Positions 33,043 to 42,564 of a stretch of 64,000 nt of DNA are shown one piece after another. The translations under genes were made by a program, and so were the position numbers. Below the pieces are notes generated by a model. The model saw only the letters and a list, made by a program, of their open reading frames with translations, was not told where the DNA came from and searched no databases. How positions within the stretch are numbered: the first letter of the stretch is position 1; each line of letters begins with the position of its first letter. This DNA is from Thioalkalicoccus limnaeus (GTDB lineage: Bacteria > Pseudomonadota > Gammaproteobacteria > Chromatiales > Chromatiaceae): the NCBI RefSeq assembly GCF_041197575.1, contig NZ_JBDKXB010000014.1, forward strand, positions 25,518-89,517, read 5' to 3'.

Positions 33043-34544
33043 CTCTTCGCCTCGTCGGCTACCGGGAGACACAGACGAAACCGCGCGCCGCCGAGGGCCT
33101 CGCTGCGATCCACTGTGATGGAACCACCATGCTCGCGCGCGACCGTCTCGACCAGAGCCAGGCCCATGCCAGTGCCCTCGCCCGACGCCTTTGTCGTGAA
33201 GAAGGGATCGAAGATCCGCGCGCGGATCGCCTCTGGGACACCTGGCCCAGCGTCCTCGATCTCGTAGCACAGCCGATCGCCGTCGTGGACCCAACGGACC
33301 GAGACGGTACTGCCCCGACCGGCCTGGAGGGCGTTGTCGAGCAGATTGTGCAGCGCTTGTTCCAAGCGGACCGGGTCCGCTAACAGGCTCGGAGCCGGGC
33401 GCGGCCCCTCGGTGCGCACCGACCTCGGCGGGCTGTCCGGGTCCGCGTTCAGTTGCGCGAGGGCCCCCTGCAATGGAAGGTCCATCGCAATCGATCGCCG
33501 TTCCGGCGGGCGCGCGCGGGCATAGTCGAGCAACTGTTTGATCAATCGCTCCATGCGCGCCACTTCCTGCCGGACCACGCCGAGGGCGCGAACGACCCGT
33601 TCTGGCAGGTCCTGATGGCGTTGCGCGCGCTGGGCCTGCCCGCCGATGGTGCTCAATGGGCTGCCGAGTTGATGCGCGATGCCGGCGGCGAAGTGGCCCA
33701 GGGCCGCGAGCTTTTCGGATTGGTGCAGGCGCTGCACCAGGGCCGTTTCCCGGGCCTGCTGCGCGCGCAGCGCCTCGTGCGATTGCGCGATGCTATCGAG
33801 CATCCCGTTCAACGCCGACGTGAGCTGGTGGAATTCGCGCGGCCCTTGAGGCACGATGCGGTGATCGAGGTTGCCGGCCTCGATCTTCCCCAGGCCGTCA
33901 TTGATCGAAGCCAGATGCCGACCGATCACCCATCGATAGCCACCGATGAAGATCAGCGCGATCGCGACCCCGGTCCCGACGATAAAAAACCCGGTTTGGC
34001 GGCGCACCTGACCGAGATAGTGATCGAAGTCGCTGGCCCGACGCGTGATTTGGAGCATGCCGACGATCCGTTCGCCGGCATCGGTCAGGGGCACGAAATA
34101 CGAAAAGACGGCGTCGGGACTCGTGTCGAGGAATTCGCCGCCGCGCAAGCCGAGCAGCGCCAATCCCGACGCGCGTTCCGAGGGTACCGAGACCTGGGAT
34201 GCACCGGCGGACGCGACCAACTGACCTTGCTCCCCATACACGTAGATGCCATAGACCTGGTCGAAATCGAAGGCGGCCTCGAGCACCCACTGCAATCCTT
34301 CCGGTCGTTGATGAATGAGCGCCTGACTCAAGGGGAAACGCAGTGCGCGCCCGATCAAGGCGATCTCGTCCTGCATGCGGCTGCTCGCGTGCGACTCCAG
34401 CAAGCGCAGGCTCTGCCAACCAGTCAGCGTCATCGTCGTCAGCAACGGCAACAGGATGATCGTCAACAAGGCCCGATTGATCGACCAGGGTTGCGACCGC
34501 CATCGGATCGATGTCCGGGCCGGGGAACTCATCGAATCTGACAT
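33039..34544 (-). CDS. Sensor histidine kinase with periplasmic domain (ZraS-like)
   Basis: This 501-residue kinase has transmembrane segments at about 25-42 and 186-202 flanking a periplasmic sensor of about 140 residues. HAMP follows at about 203-255. The phosphoacceptor His291 is in AAGIAHQLGSPLSTIGG, and the ATPase domain has NLLDNALQAG, EDAGPGVPEAIRARIFDPFFTTKA and GTGMGLALV. GAGGG precedes the ATG. It overlaps the regulator gene by four bases and follows lptF by 52 bases. An envelope-stress signal is plausible from the LptF and DUF4168 neighbours. Confidence 0.94.
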   Translation of the reverse strand: MSDSMSSPARTSIRWRSQPWSINRALLTIILLPLLTTMTLTGWQSLRLLESHASSRMQDEIALIGRALRFPLSQALIHQRPEGLQWVLEAAFDFDQVYGIYVYGEQGQLVASAGASQVSVPSERASGLALLGLRGGEFLDTSPDAVFSYFVPLTDAGERIVGMLQITRRASDFDHYLGQVRRQTGFFIVGTGVAIALIFIGGYRWVIGRHLASINDGLGKIEAGNLDHRIVPQGPREFHQLTSALNGMLDSIAQSHEALRAQQARETALVQRLHQSEKLAALGHFAAGIAHQLGSPLSTIGGQAQRAQRHQDLPERVVRALGVVRQEVARMERLIKQLLDYARARPPERRSIAMDLPLQGALAQLNADPDSPPRSVRTEGPRPAPSLLADPVRLEQALHNLLDNALQAGRGSTVSVRWVHDGDRLCYEIEDAGPGVPEAIRARIFDPFFTTKASGEGTGMGLALVETVAREHGGSITVDRSEALGGARFRLCLPVADEAKR

Positions 34545-34596
34545 GCTGCCCTCTCGTGCGTCCTCCAGCGACTCGCCGCCATCAGCAGGACGATCG

Positions 34597-35694
34597 TCAA
34601 CCGAGCCCGAGGCGATGGCGCACGCGCCGCAACCAATAACTGTCCGCCACCAGAACCAGCGCGATGATCGCGACGATCAACAATTGGTACCAGAGGCTGC
34701 CGAGCCACAGGGGGGTCACGCCACGTTGCAGCCAGTTTTCCGCTAAACGCTGGAGGTTGAAGAAACTGAAATAGGTCAGGAAAGCCAACAGCAGGCGCCC
34801 GGTGCCCCGCTGTCGCGGAGACGAGGTGCTCAGTGGTACGGCGATCAAACCCAAGGTGAAGATCGCCAAGGGTCCAGCCAAGCGGTTGCCGAGTTCGGCG
34901 CGATCCGCCCGATCATCGGACTGGAGCAACTCCCAGGTCGGCTTGCTCGCTCGACGGTGCCTTCGCGGCTCGATCGTCCGCGCCTCGATCCACACGCGAT
35001 AGGACGCAAACTCGCCGAGCCCGTAGGCCGCATCGCCCGGTCGTCCGTCATACCGCCGGCCGTTCAGCAGCGTAACCACATGGTCACCGGTCTGGTCATC
35101 GATGCGATGGTACCCCTCTTCACTGACCACGAGTCGTTCGACGTCGCCACGCCGATCGTGGATGAAGATCTGCCGCAGTCGGCGACGCTCGTCGATCTCT
35201 CCGATGTACAAGGTCACACGGCCATCGAACTGCTGATAGAAGCGCCCGGCCTGCAGCCCCGCGATCTGAAATCCCTGATGCTGTTGATGCGCGCGGATAC
35301 CCTGGATCTCGGCCACCGCCCAAGGTTTGACGAACAGCGCAGACCAGGCGGTCACGATCGCCAACGGCAGGGCCAGGTACAGAAGTGGGCGATAGAGCTG
35401 AGCGGCGCCGATTCCGCCGGCATGCAGCGCGATCAGCTCACTGTCACGCGCTAGGCGGCCATAAGCGACAAGGACCGCGAGAAAGAAGGCCGGCGGCAAC
35501 AGACTCGCCATCTCGCGCGCGACCTCGAGGGCCAGGAAACGCAGCACCAAGTTGGCATTGAGCGCGCCGAGGCTGGCCTCCTCGAGGACGCGCAGCAACA
35601 GCATGCTGACAATGACCAGGGTCAGAACCCCAAGTACCGCGAGGAAGACCTTGAGGACCTCGGTCAGCAGATAGCGATCGATGATCCGCAGCAT
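34597..35694 (-). CDS. lptF: LPS export permease LptF
   Basis: This 365-residue inner-membrane protein of the LptB2FG lipopolysaccharide exporter starts IIDRYLLTEVLKVFLAVLGVLTLV. Transmembrane helices lie near 12-35, 50-80 and 100-122. A periplasmic beta-jellyroll-like domain follows (about 125-260), then three C-terminal helices. lptG, which normally follows lptF, is absent: the next gene on the strand is the histidine kinase. Confidence 0.93.
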   Translation of the reverse strand: MLRIIDRYLLTEVLKVFLAVLGVLTLVIVSMLLLRVLEEASLGALNANLVLRFLALEVAREMASLLPPAFFLAVLVAYGRLARDSELIALHAGGIGAAQLYRPLLYLALPLAIVTAWSALFVKPWAVAEIQGIRAHQQHQGFQIAGLQAGRFYQQFDGRVTLYIGEIDERRRLRQIFIHDRRGDVERLVVSEEGYHRIDDQTGDHVVTLLNGRRYDGRPGDAAYGLGEFASYRVWIEARTIEPRRHRRASKPTWELLQSDDRADRAELGNRLAGPLAIFTLGLIAVPLSTSSPRQRGTGRLLLAFLTYFSFFNLQRLAENWLQRGVTPLWLGSLWYQLLIVAIIALVLVADSYWLRRVRHRLGLG

Positions 35695-35780
35695 CCTGGT
35701 CGTCTACCCGCGGCCGAATCGCCGATCAACCGCTCATCGAGCCGGCCGGCAAGCGCCCGCGGGCCACACCCGATGAACGC

Positions 35781-36383
35781 TCAAGTCGCACGGACATGCA
35801 GTCGATTCATGACCCGCTGGAAGGCGCCGCCGGTCAGTTCCGACAGGCCTTCGTCCGCTGCATCGATGGCGTCCAGGATGCGCTGCTCGTCATCCCGATT
35901 CGGCCGGTCGAGCACGTATCCAACGACTTGCGCCTTGTCGCCGGGATGACCGATGCCGATACGCAACCGCCAGAAGTCGCGGCTGCCCAGTTGCTGGATC
36001 GTATCGCGCAAGCCGTTATGTCCGGCGTGACCGCCGCCGAACTTGAGGCGCAGGCTACCGGGCGGCAGATCGAGCTCGTCATGCGCGACCAGGATGCGTT
36101 CTGGCGGGATCGCGAAATAACGCGCCATCGCCGCGACGGCCTGGCCACTGTGATTCATGAAGGTGGTCGGTTTGAGCAGCCGTAGATCGCCACCATCGAC
36201 GGCCAATCGGCACGCCAGGCCGTGCAAACGGGTTTCGGTACGGAAGGCGACAGCATGGCGCGCCGCAATGCGGTCGACGAGCCAGAAGCCGACATTGTGG
36301 CGGGTCGGCTCATAGCGGGGGCCTGGGTTTCCCAGGCCCACCATCATGCAGATACCGTCCCCGACGGATACCCTGTCTACCAT
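35781..36383 (-). CDS. pth: Peptidyl-tRNA hydrolase
   Basis: This 200-residue hydrolase releases tRNA from stalled peptidyl-tRNA. The conserved motifs are VGLGNPGPRYEPTRHNVGF with catalytic His29, LKPTTFMNHSG, VAHDELDLPPG and GGGHAGHNGLRD. The first ATG (36383) is used here, but the methionines at residues 13-14 could also start the family core. It lies 36 bases after rplY, the common order. Confidence 0.95.
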   Translation of the reverse strand: MVDRVSVGDGICMMVGLGNPGPRYEPTRHNVGFWLVDRIAARHAVAFRTETRLHGLACRLAVDGGDLRLLKPTTFMNHSGQAVAAMARYFAIPPERILVAHDELDLPPGSLRLKFGGGHAGHNGLRDTIQQLGSRDFWRLRIGIGHPGDKAQVVGYVLDRPNRDDEQRILDAIDAADEGLSELTGGAFQRVMNRLHVRAT

Positions 36384-36419
36384 CGCGCGGATCCCGGCCG
36401 AGCCGTCGCAGAAGCAGGA

Positions 36420-37028
36420 TCAAACCGGCTCTTCCCCTTCTTCCGAAGACACATCGCCGGTGCGGCCGCTGTAGATGATCACGACCGGCTCGTCCTGATC
36501 CGCGGCCGACGCCAAGGCGACGCCTTCCGGCAACGGTAACGCGGACAACAGCAACGAATCGCCGATGTCCATCTCCGACATATCGATACTGATGAACTCT
36601 GGCAGGTCCTTCGGCAGACAGACGATCTCCACCTCGGTCAGCAGATGCGACACCCACCCACCGAGCTTGACGCCCTTCGACTGCTGTTCGTTGACGAAAT
36701 GCAGCGGGACCGTCATCCGGATCTGCTCGTCAGCGCTGACACGTTGGAAATCGGCATGCAGGATGAAGGGCTTCGCCGGATGCCGCTGCAGATCTTTCAA
36801 TACCACCTTCGTCGCTGTGTCCCCGATCTTCAGGGTCAGGATGTGCGAATAGAAGGCCTCGTTCTCGAGATGCCGGATCAGATCATTGTGGACCACCGAG
36901 ATCGGTTCCGGAGCCCGGTGACCGCCGTACACGATGGCCGGCACGAGGCCCGTGCGCCGCAGGCGGCGGCTCGCACCCTTCCCTGCTCCGCTCCGGGGTT
37001 GACCAATGACATCAAAACTCACGCTCAT
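36420..37028 (-). CDS. rplY: Ribosomal protein bL25 (long Ctc-type)
   Basis: This 202-residue L25/Ctc protein starts at ATG 37028 behind TTGGAG. Residues 1-95 form the 5S rRNA-binding L25 domain (RSGAGKGASRRLRRTGLVPAIVYGG). The C-terminal beta domain (TPL5-like) is present, with a GVKLGGWVSHLLTEVEI segment. The tail is acidic (SSEEGEEPV). It lies between prs and pth. Confidence 0.94.
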   Translation of the reverse strand: MSVSFDVIGQPRSGAGKGASRRLRRTGLVPAIVYGGHRAPEPISVVHNDLIRHLENEAFYSHILTLKIGDTATKVVLKDLQRHPAKPFILHADFQRVSADEQIRMTVPLHFVNEQQSKGVKLGGWVSHLLTEVEIVCLPKDLPEFISIDMSEMDIGDSLLLSALPLPEGVALASAADQDEPVVIIYSGRTGDVSSEEGEEPV

Positions 37029-37301
37029 GGGCGTACTCCAAACATCGAGTGACAGACAAGTTCCCGCCGACCCGCGACCAGGCCGGGGGGTATCCAAGAA
37101 ATCCGAAACAAAACAACCAGACGATGGCCCCAGTCAGCGATGGCACCGGACTCCCAGGCTGTCCCGAGGGCGTTCCCAGGCGAGTCGAGCCAGCGTGGGG
37201 GCACAAATCCAGGGGGTAGACCGGGGTTCCTGGCCCGACGTTCGGATCCCTGCCACGCCGTTGGGCGCGTCGGCAGCAGGCCGGCGTTCGTTCACGACCC
37301 C

Positions 37302-38261
37302 TCAGTCCACGAACAGAGAGCTGACCGACTCTTCGTTCGAAACACGGCGCATCGTCTCCGCGAGCAATTCGCCGATGCACAGCTGGCGGATTCGCCCGCA
37401 AGCCAACGCCTCCGGACGCAGCGGGATCGTATTGGTGACCACCAGTTCGTCGAGCTGCGACTGCTCGATGTTGTCGACGGCCGACCCGGACAGCACGGCA
37501 TGGGTGCAATAGGCCGCAACCCGGGCCGCTCCGTGGTCCTTCAAGGCCGCCGCGGCACGGCACAGGGTACCGGCGGTATCGACCAGATCGTCGACCAGCA
37601 CACAAGACCGCCCCTCGACATCGCCGATGATGTTCATGACCTTGGCCTCGTTGGCGCGCGGCCGGCGTTTATCGATGATCGCGAGATCCGCGTCATCGAG
37701 CCGCTTCGCCAGGGCCCGGGCCCGCACCACGCCCCCGACGTCGGGAGACACGACGATCAGGTTCGGATACTTCTGTCGCCAGACCTCCCCAAGCAGGATC
37801 GGGGACGAGTAGACATTGTCGACCGGAATGTCGAAGAAGCCCTGGATCTGATCCGCGTGCAGGTCCATCGTCAACACGCGATCCGCGCCGGCATTCCCGA
37901 TCGCCTTCGCGACCAAACGGGCGGTGATCGGGACGCGCGCCGAGCGGGGCCGGCGGTCCTGCCGGGCATAGCCGAAATAGGGGATCACGGCCGTGATCCG
38001 TTTGGCCGAGGCCCAACGCAGCGCATCGATCATCACCAACAACTCCATCAGGTTGTCGTTGGTGGGGGCGCAGGTCGGCTGGACGACGAAGACGTCCCGA
38101 CCCCGGACGTTCTCCTGGATCTCGGTCATGACCTCGCCGTCGCTGAACTGGCCGACCACGGCCTTGCCCAGCGACAGACCAAGATGCCAGGCAATCTTGG
38201 CGGCCAAGGCCGGGTTGGCGTTCCCGGAGAAGACCATCATGTGGCTAGCGGGCACAGCCAT
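37302..38261 (-). CDS. prs: Ribose-phosphate pyrophosphokinase
   Basis: This 319-residue PRPP synthetase starts at ATG 38261 behind GAGG; upstream in-frame codons would add 24 atypical residues. The signatures are FSDGEVMTEIQENVRG, VIPYFGYARQDRR, the cation-binding DLHADQIQGFF and the PRPP-binding VLVDDLVDTAGT. PRPP feeds nucleotide, histidine and tryptophan synthesis. It is downstream of tRNA-Gln and ispE. Confidence 0.96.
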   Translation of the reverse strand: MAVPASHMMVFSGNANPALAAKIAWHLGLSLGKAVVGQFSDGEVMTEIQENVRGRDVFVVQPTCAPTNDNLMELLVMIDALRWASAKRITAVIPYFGYARQDRRPRSARVPITARLVAKAIGNAGADRVLTMDLHADQIQGFFDIPVDNVYSSPILLGEVWRQKYPNLIVVSPDVGGVVRARALAKRLDDADLAIIDKRRPRANEAKVMNIIGDVEGRSCVLVDDLVDTAGTLCRAAAALKDHGAARVAAYCTHAVLSGSAVDNIEQSQLDELVVTNTIPLRPEALACGRIRQLCIGELLAETMRRVSNEESVSSLFVD

Positions 38262-38396
38262 AGACCTCGAATCTGTGTCATTGGCCCGGGAACGCTCCGC
38301 ATCCGCTTCGCCGAACCTTCTTAACGAATCCACAGCCGCGAGCCCTTACGGATCAGATGTCCGAGCCCTGTTCCCTCGACTTGGGTATCTCGATGA

Positions 38397-38471
38397 TGGC
38401 TGGGGCGCCAGGATTCGAACCTGGGAATGCTGGGATCAAAACCCAGTGCCTTACCGCTTGGCGACGCCCCA
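38397..38471 (-). tRNA. tRNA-Gln (anticodon TTG)
   Basis: The 75-nt minus-strand tRNA has acceptor TGGGGCG pairing with CGCCCCA. The anticodon stem CTGGG/CCCAG has loop TTTTGAT (anticodon TTG), the T-loop is GTTCGAATC, and CCA is encoded. It sits in the ispE-prs gap, a common arrangement in gammaproteobacteria. Confidence 0.95.
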
Positions 38472-38477
38472 AAAACG

Positions 38478-39338
38478 TCAACTACTGTCGTTCAACCGCT
38501 GCCACAGTGGCGATCGGTTCAGACCACGGGCGACGAAGGCCGTCCAACCCTCGGGCACATGCATCAGCGCCTCCTGTGCCGACTCGCTCGCCGCGAAAGT
38601 CGCAAAGACGCAAGCCCCGGTGCCGGTCAACCGCGCCTCTCCCCAATCGCCCAGCCAAGCCAATGCGGCCGCCACTTCTGGGTAACGGCGGGTGACGACG
38701 GCCAGACAATCGTTTTCCGTCGCCCCGGAGAGAAAGCGCGAAAGTGTGATCGGCGGCGAATCTCTTGTCAAGTCAGGATCGGCGAAGACCGCCCCCGTCG
38801 ACACATGGCACGGCGGACAAACAACCAGATACCAGGGCTCGGGCAACAAGATCGGCGTCAGTGCCTCGCCGACGCCCTCGCCCCAAGCCGCCGAGCCACG
38901 GACGAAGACCGGCACATCGGCACCGAGCTGTAATCCCAGATCGGCCAGGGTATCGGTACCGAGATGTGTTTCCCACAAGTAATCCAGCGCAACGAGGGTC
39001 GTCGCCGCATCAGAGCTACCGCCGCCCAGGCCACCGCCCATCGGCAGCCGTTTGCAGACATCGATGGCCACGCCGTCTCGGCAACCGGTGAACTCTTGAA
39101 GCGCGCGCGCGGCCCGGACCGTCAGGTCTTGCTCGGGCGGCACCTCGGCCGGACCGCCGACTCGCTCGATGACGCCATCGGCGCGAGGGGTGAACTGAAT
39201 CAGATCACAACGCTCGATGAACTGGAACACCGTTTGAAGCCGATGGTAGCCATCGGCACGGCGTCCGAGGATTCGGAGCATCAGATTCAACTTGGCCGGA
39301 GCCGGCCACGCCTGCTGCCAAGCGCTCGAGGCTCTCAT
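38478..39338 (-). CDS. ispE: 4-diphosphocytidyl-2-C-methyl-D-erythritol kinase
   Basis: This 286-residue GHMP kinase of the non-mevalonate isoprenoid pathway phosphorylates CDP-ME. PAPAKLNLMLRILGRRADGYH is at the N-terminus, the ATP-binding Gly-rich loop LPMGGGLGGGSSDAA is at 98-112, and TGTGACVFATF is near the C-terminus. Its start overlaps the stop of the TPR gene by four bases. lolB, which usually lies just upstream of ispE, is not present. Confidence 0.95.
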   Translation of the reverse strand: MRASSAWQQAWPAPAKLNLMLRILGRRADGYHRLQTVFQFIERCDLIQFTPRADGVIERVGGPAEVPPEQDLTVRAARALQEFTGCRDGVAIDVCKRLPMGGGLGGGSSDAATTLVALDYLWETHLGTDTLADLGLQLGADVPVFVRGSAAWGEGVGEALTPILLPEPWYLVVCPPCHVSTGAVFADPDLTRDSPPITLSRFLSGATENDCLAVVTRRYPEVAAALAWLGDWGEARLTGTGACVFATFAASESAQEALMHVPEGWTAFVARGLNRSPLWQRLNDSS

Positions 39339-41089
39339 CGGCCCGGGGTCCGGCGCGAATGACGAAAATGATCGATGACGCGCAGAAGAACTTCATTGTC
39401 GGGTTCGGCCGCGATCGCCTCGTCCCAGATCCGCCACGCGGCATCGCGCCGACCCAAGACCCAGAGGGTCTCGCCGAGGTGGGCCGCGATCTCGCCATCC
39501 GGCATCATCTCGTAGGCGCGCTGCAGGTACTCGAGGGCTTCCGGGTAACGCCCCAACCGGAAGAGGACCCATCCCATGCTGTCCAGGAACGCCGGGTCGT
39601 CCGGTCTGATCGCCAACGCGCGCTCGATATAACCGTACGCTTCCTGAAAGCGATCGGTCTGATCCGCGAGGGTGTAGCCGAGCGCATTGAGTGCGTCGGC
39701 ATGATCCGGGTTGGCCTCGAGGATCGCGCGCAGATCACGTTCGAGCCAATCGATGCGGCCCTGCTTGACACCGTGTATCGCCCGCGTGTAGAGCAACTCC
39801 TCATCGCCTGGGTGCGCCTCGAGCGCCTCATCGAGCAGCGCCATGGCCAGCTCGGTCTCGCCCTGTTCACGCAGCAGTTCGGCCTCGGTCAAAAACAAGG
39901 GTGCCGAGTGTTCCGGTGCTGCGTCACGCAAGCGCCGAAGGATGGCCCGCGCCTCGTCGAGGTGGCCGTCGAGCGCATGAATGCGCGCGATGCGCATTTG
40001 CGCATCCACGGCATTGTCGCCGCCGACCTTGCCGTACCAGGCCAGTGCCTTCGCGGGCTCACCGAGAGACTCCTCGATCTGCCCGAGGTAGAAGGCCGCG
40101 TCATCCCGCCGCTGCCCGGTCGCATGGAGCCGTTCGAAATAGGTACGAGCCGCCTCGAGATCCTCGAGCTGCAACGACAGGATGCCGATGGCGAAGAGGA
40201 CGTCCGGTTCCTTCGGCGCATTCTGAAGCATGCGCTCGAAAACGTTGCGCGCATCGGAAAACTCCCTTTCCTCGACGAGGAGCTGCGCGTACAGCATCCT
40301 CATCGCGTCACCATCGGGCATCCTGTGGACGAACGCCTCGAGCTCGGACCGCGCCTCGGCGCGCTGACCCACCCCCAACAACAGCCGAACCAGCAAGGTT
40401 CGGGGTCGATCCCAGTCCGGGTCGAGTTCGATCGTCCGCCGGACCGCGGCGATCGCCGCCGTGTAGTCTCGCGCATCGGCCGCGACCATCGCCAGCGCAT
40501 AGTGCGCGCTCGGGTTCTCCGGGTCCTCGGCGACCAAGGCCCGCATCAACTCCATCCGATGCAGCAGGGGTTCAATCGTCGCGATCAGGCCGACCACTTG
40601 CAGGAAGCCCTCTTGGCCCGCCAAGCCCGCGAGCCGCACCACCTGTTGCAAATGGGCCAACGCACGCTCCTGTTCGCCCCAAAGCACCGCGACATGCGCC
40701 GCGATCAGATGCGCAGACAGGGCCTCGGGGGCCAATCGTAGCCACAGGCGCACGGCCTGATCGGCAGCGCCGATGTCATTGGCCGCGAGCGCCGAGCGCG
40801 TCGCCAACTCGGCCAGGCCAGGATCCGACGCCAACTCCGCGGCCCGCAGGTAGTGCGCGAACGCCATCCACGGCTCACCGCGCTGACTGGCGATCTCGCC
40901 GACCAGCAGGTTGTACACGAGGTCCGCCGTTAGGCCGGCCGGAGCCCGGTCGAGCGGGCCGACGCTCTCGGCACCGGCCGGCATCGCATTGTCGGCCGGG
41001 TTGACACTGTCCGATAGACCATAAGCCGCAACCGAACCGGCCAGCGCGGCCAATGAGAGCAGCAGCGGAAAATGGCGAAGATTCATCAT
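39335..41089 (-). CDS. Exported TPR-repeat protein upstream of ispE
   Basis: About 584 residues, starting at the ATG-ATG at 41089 (MMNLRHFPLLLSLAALAGSVAAYG, a Sec signal). At least ten TPR units follow. The last ones are canonical: ADALNALGYTLADQTDRFQEAYGYIERALAIRPDDPAFLDSMGWVLFRLGRYPEALEYLQRA. Such proteins often sit next to lolB-ispE and may act in outer-membrane lipoprotein or secretion assembly. It is translationally coupled to ispE (overlap of four bases) and divergent from hemA. Confidence 0.88.
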   Translation of the reverse strand: MMNLRHFPLLLSLAALAGSVAAYGLSDSVNPADNAMPAGAESVGPLDRAPAGLTADLVYNLLVGEIASQRGEPWMAFAHYLRAAELASDPGLAELATRSALAANDIGAADQAVRLWLRLAPEALSAHLIAAHVAVLWGEQERALAHLQQVVRLAGLAGQEGFLQVVGLIATIEPLLHRMELMRALVAEDPENPSAHYALAMVAADARDYTAAIAAVRRTIELDPDWDRPRTLLVRLLLGVGQRAEARSELEAFVHRMPDGDAMRMLYAQLLVEEREFSDARNVFERMLQNAPKEPDVLFAIGILSLQLEDLEAARTYFERLHATGQRRDDAAFYLGQIEESLGEPAKALAWYGKVGGDNAVDAQMRIARIHALDGHLDEARAILRRLRDAAPEHSAPLFLTEAELLREQGETELAMALLDEALEAHPGDEELLYTRAIHGVKQGRIDWLERDLRAILEANPDHADALNALGYTLADQTDRFQEAYGYIERALAIRPDDPAFLDSMGWVLFRLGRYPEALEYLQRAYEMMPDGEIAAHLGETLWVLGRRDAAWRIWDEAIAAEPDNEVLLRVIDHFRHSRRTPGR

Positions 41090-41127
41090 GGGTAGACGGT
41101 CGAGGCAGGACGTTGTGTGTCGTGTGC

Positions 41128-41147
41128 TACGAGTAACTACGAGTAAC
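41128..41147. repeat. Two tandem copies of TACGAGTAAC in the hemA divergent spacer
   Basis: A perfect 10-bp direct repeat lies between the divergent TPR and hemA starts. The 10-bp phase fits one helical turn, so it could be a regulator site. Confidence 0.45.
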
Positions 41148-41292
41148 AGAGACAAGTTTAGCGGTCAGTATAACTGGGCCGTTCCGGATCCAGAAGGTTC
41201 CGTAGCGAATCCCTTAGCGACACGGATGGCTTGCATCTTGGCGCCCGATGGCGAAGAATTTACCGGATTTCGCAGCCGACGTAGCCTTCCAA

Positions 41293-42564
41293 ATGACGCT
41301 GATCGCTTTGGGTCTCAATCACAAGACGGCGCCGATCGACATCCGCGAGCGCGTGACCTTCGGGCCGGATATCATCGCTGGTGCCCTGCGGAGCCTGATG
41401 GAAGGCTCCCTGGTCGACGAAGCCGCGATCCTGTCGACCTGCAACCGCACCGAAGTCTACTGTGCGATGAGTACTCCGGCCGAAGAGCCGGTGCGATGTT
41501 GGCTAGGTCAGTTTCACGGTTTGGACAGCGAGCGCGTCGAACCTTACCTCTACGTCCACGTCAATCACCAGGCCGTCCGTCACCTGCTGCAGGTCGCCAG
41601 CGGCCTGGATTCGATGGTGCTCGGCGAGCCCCAAATCCTCGGCCAGGTCAAGACGGCCTTCCAAACGGCCTGTGATTGCGGCACCGTTGGGAAACTGCTC
41701 GGACGTCTTTTCCAACACACCTTTTCGGTCGCCAAACAGGTACGCACCGACACCGCGATCGGCTCGAGCCCGGTGTCGATCGCGTTCGCCGCCGTGAGCC
41801 TGGCCCGCCAGATCTTCAGCGACCTGACCAACCAAACGGCTTTGCTGATCGGCGCCGGCGAGACGATCGAACTGGCCGCGCGCCATCTGCGGCAGCATCA
41901 GCTCGGACGCATCATCGTCGCAAACCGAACCATCGAGCGCGCCCATGCATTGGCCGAGGAATTCAATGGATACGCGATCGGCCTGACCGAGATTGCCGAT
42001 CATCTGGCCGAGGCCGACATCGTCATCTCCTCGACCGCCAGCCCGCTGCCAGTCCTCGGCAAGGGCACCGTCGAACGGGCGCTGAAGAAACGGAAACACC
42101 GTCCGATCTTCATGGTCGATATCGCCGTGCCCCGCGACATCGAACCCGAAGTCAGTGAACTCAACGACGTGTATCTGTACACGGTCGATGATCTCCAGGG
42201 CGTTGTCAACGAAGGGTTGAAGTCGCGCCAAGAGGCGGCCAGCCAAGCCGAGGAGATCATCGAGATCCATACCGAGGAGTTCATGTGCTGGCTGCGGTCC
42301 CTGGATGCCGTTGGGCTGATCCAGGACTACCGGAGACGCGCGGAATCGGCACGCGATGAGGTCTTGGCGCGCGCGCTGCGGCAACTCGAATGCGGCAAGC
42401 CACCGGCCGATGTGCTCGGATACCTGGCCCATACGCTGACCAATAAGCTGCTGCACATTCCGAGCACCCGTTTGCGCCAGGCCGGTCGGGATGGCAAGGT
42501 CGAGCTATTGCAGGCCGCGAATGAACTCCTGCAGATCAGCGACGAGGCCAAGGCCGCGCGATGA
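41293..42564 (+). CDS. hemA: Glutamyl-tRNA reductase
   Basis: This 423-residue first enzyme of C5 tetrapyrrole synthesis reduces Glu-tRNA to glutamate-1-semialdehyde. The start MTLIALGLNHKTAP at 41293 matches the family; an upstream in-frame ATG (41248) would add 15 atypical residues. The catalytic Cys50 is in LSTCNRTEVY, the NADPH-binding domain has LLIGAGETIELAARHL, and a C-terminal dimerisation helix is present. It overlaps prfA by four bases. It also supplies porphyrin for siroheme and bacteriochlorophyll if present. Confidence 0.96.
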   Translation: MTLIALGLNHKTAPIDIRERVTFGPDIIAGALRSLMEGSLVDEAAILSTCNRTEVYCAMSTPAEEPVRCWLGQFHGLDSERVEPYLYVHVNHQAVRHLLQVASGLDSMVLGEPQILGQVKTAFQTACDCGTVGKLLGRLFQHTFSVAKQVRTDTAIGSSPVSIAFAAVSLARQIFSDLTNQTALLIGAGETIELAARHLRQHQLGRIIVANRTIERAHALAEEFNGYAIGLTEIADHLAEADIVISSTASPLPVLGKGTVERALKKRKHRPIFMVDIAVPRDIEPEVSELNDVYLYTVDDLQGVVNEGLKSRQEAASQAEEIIEIHTEEFMCWLRSLDAVGLIQDYRRRAESARDEVLARALRQLECGKPPADVLGYLAHTLTNKLLHIPSTRLRQAGRDGKVELLQAANELLQISDEAKAAR

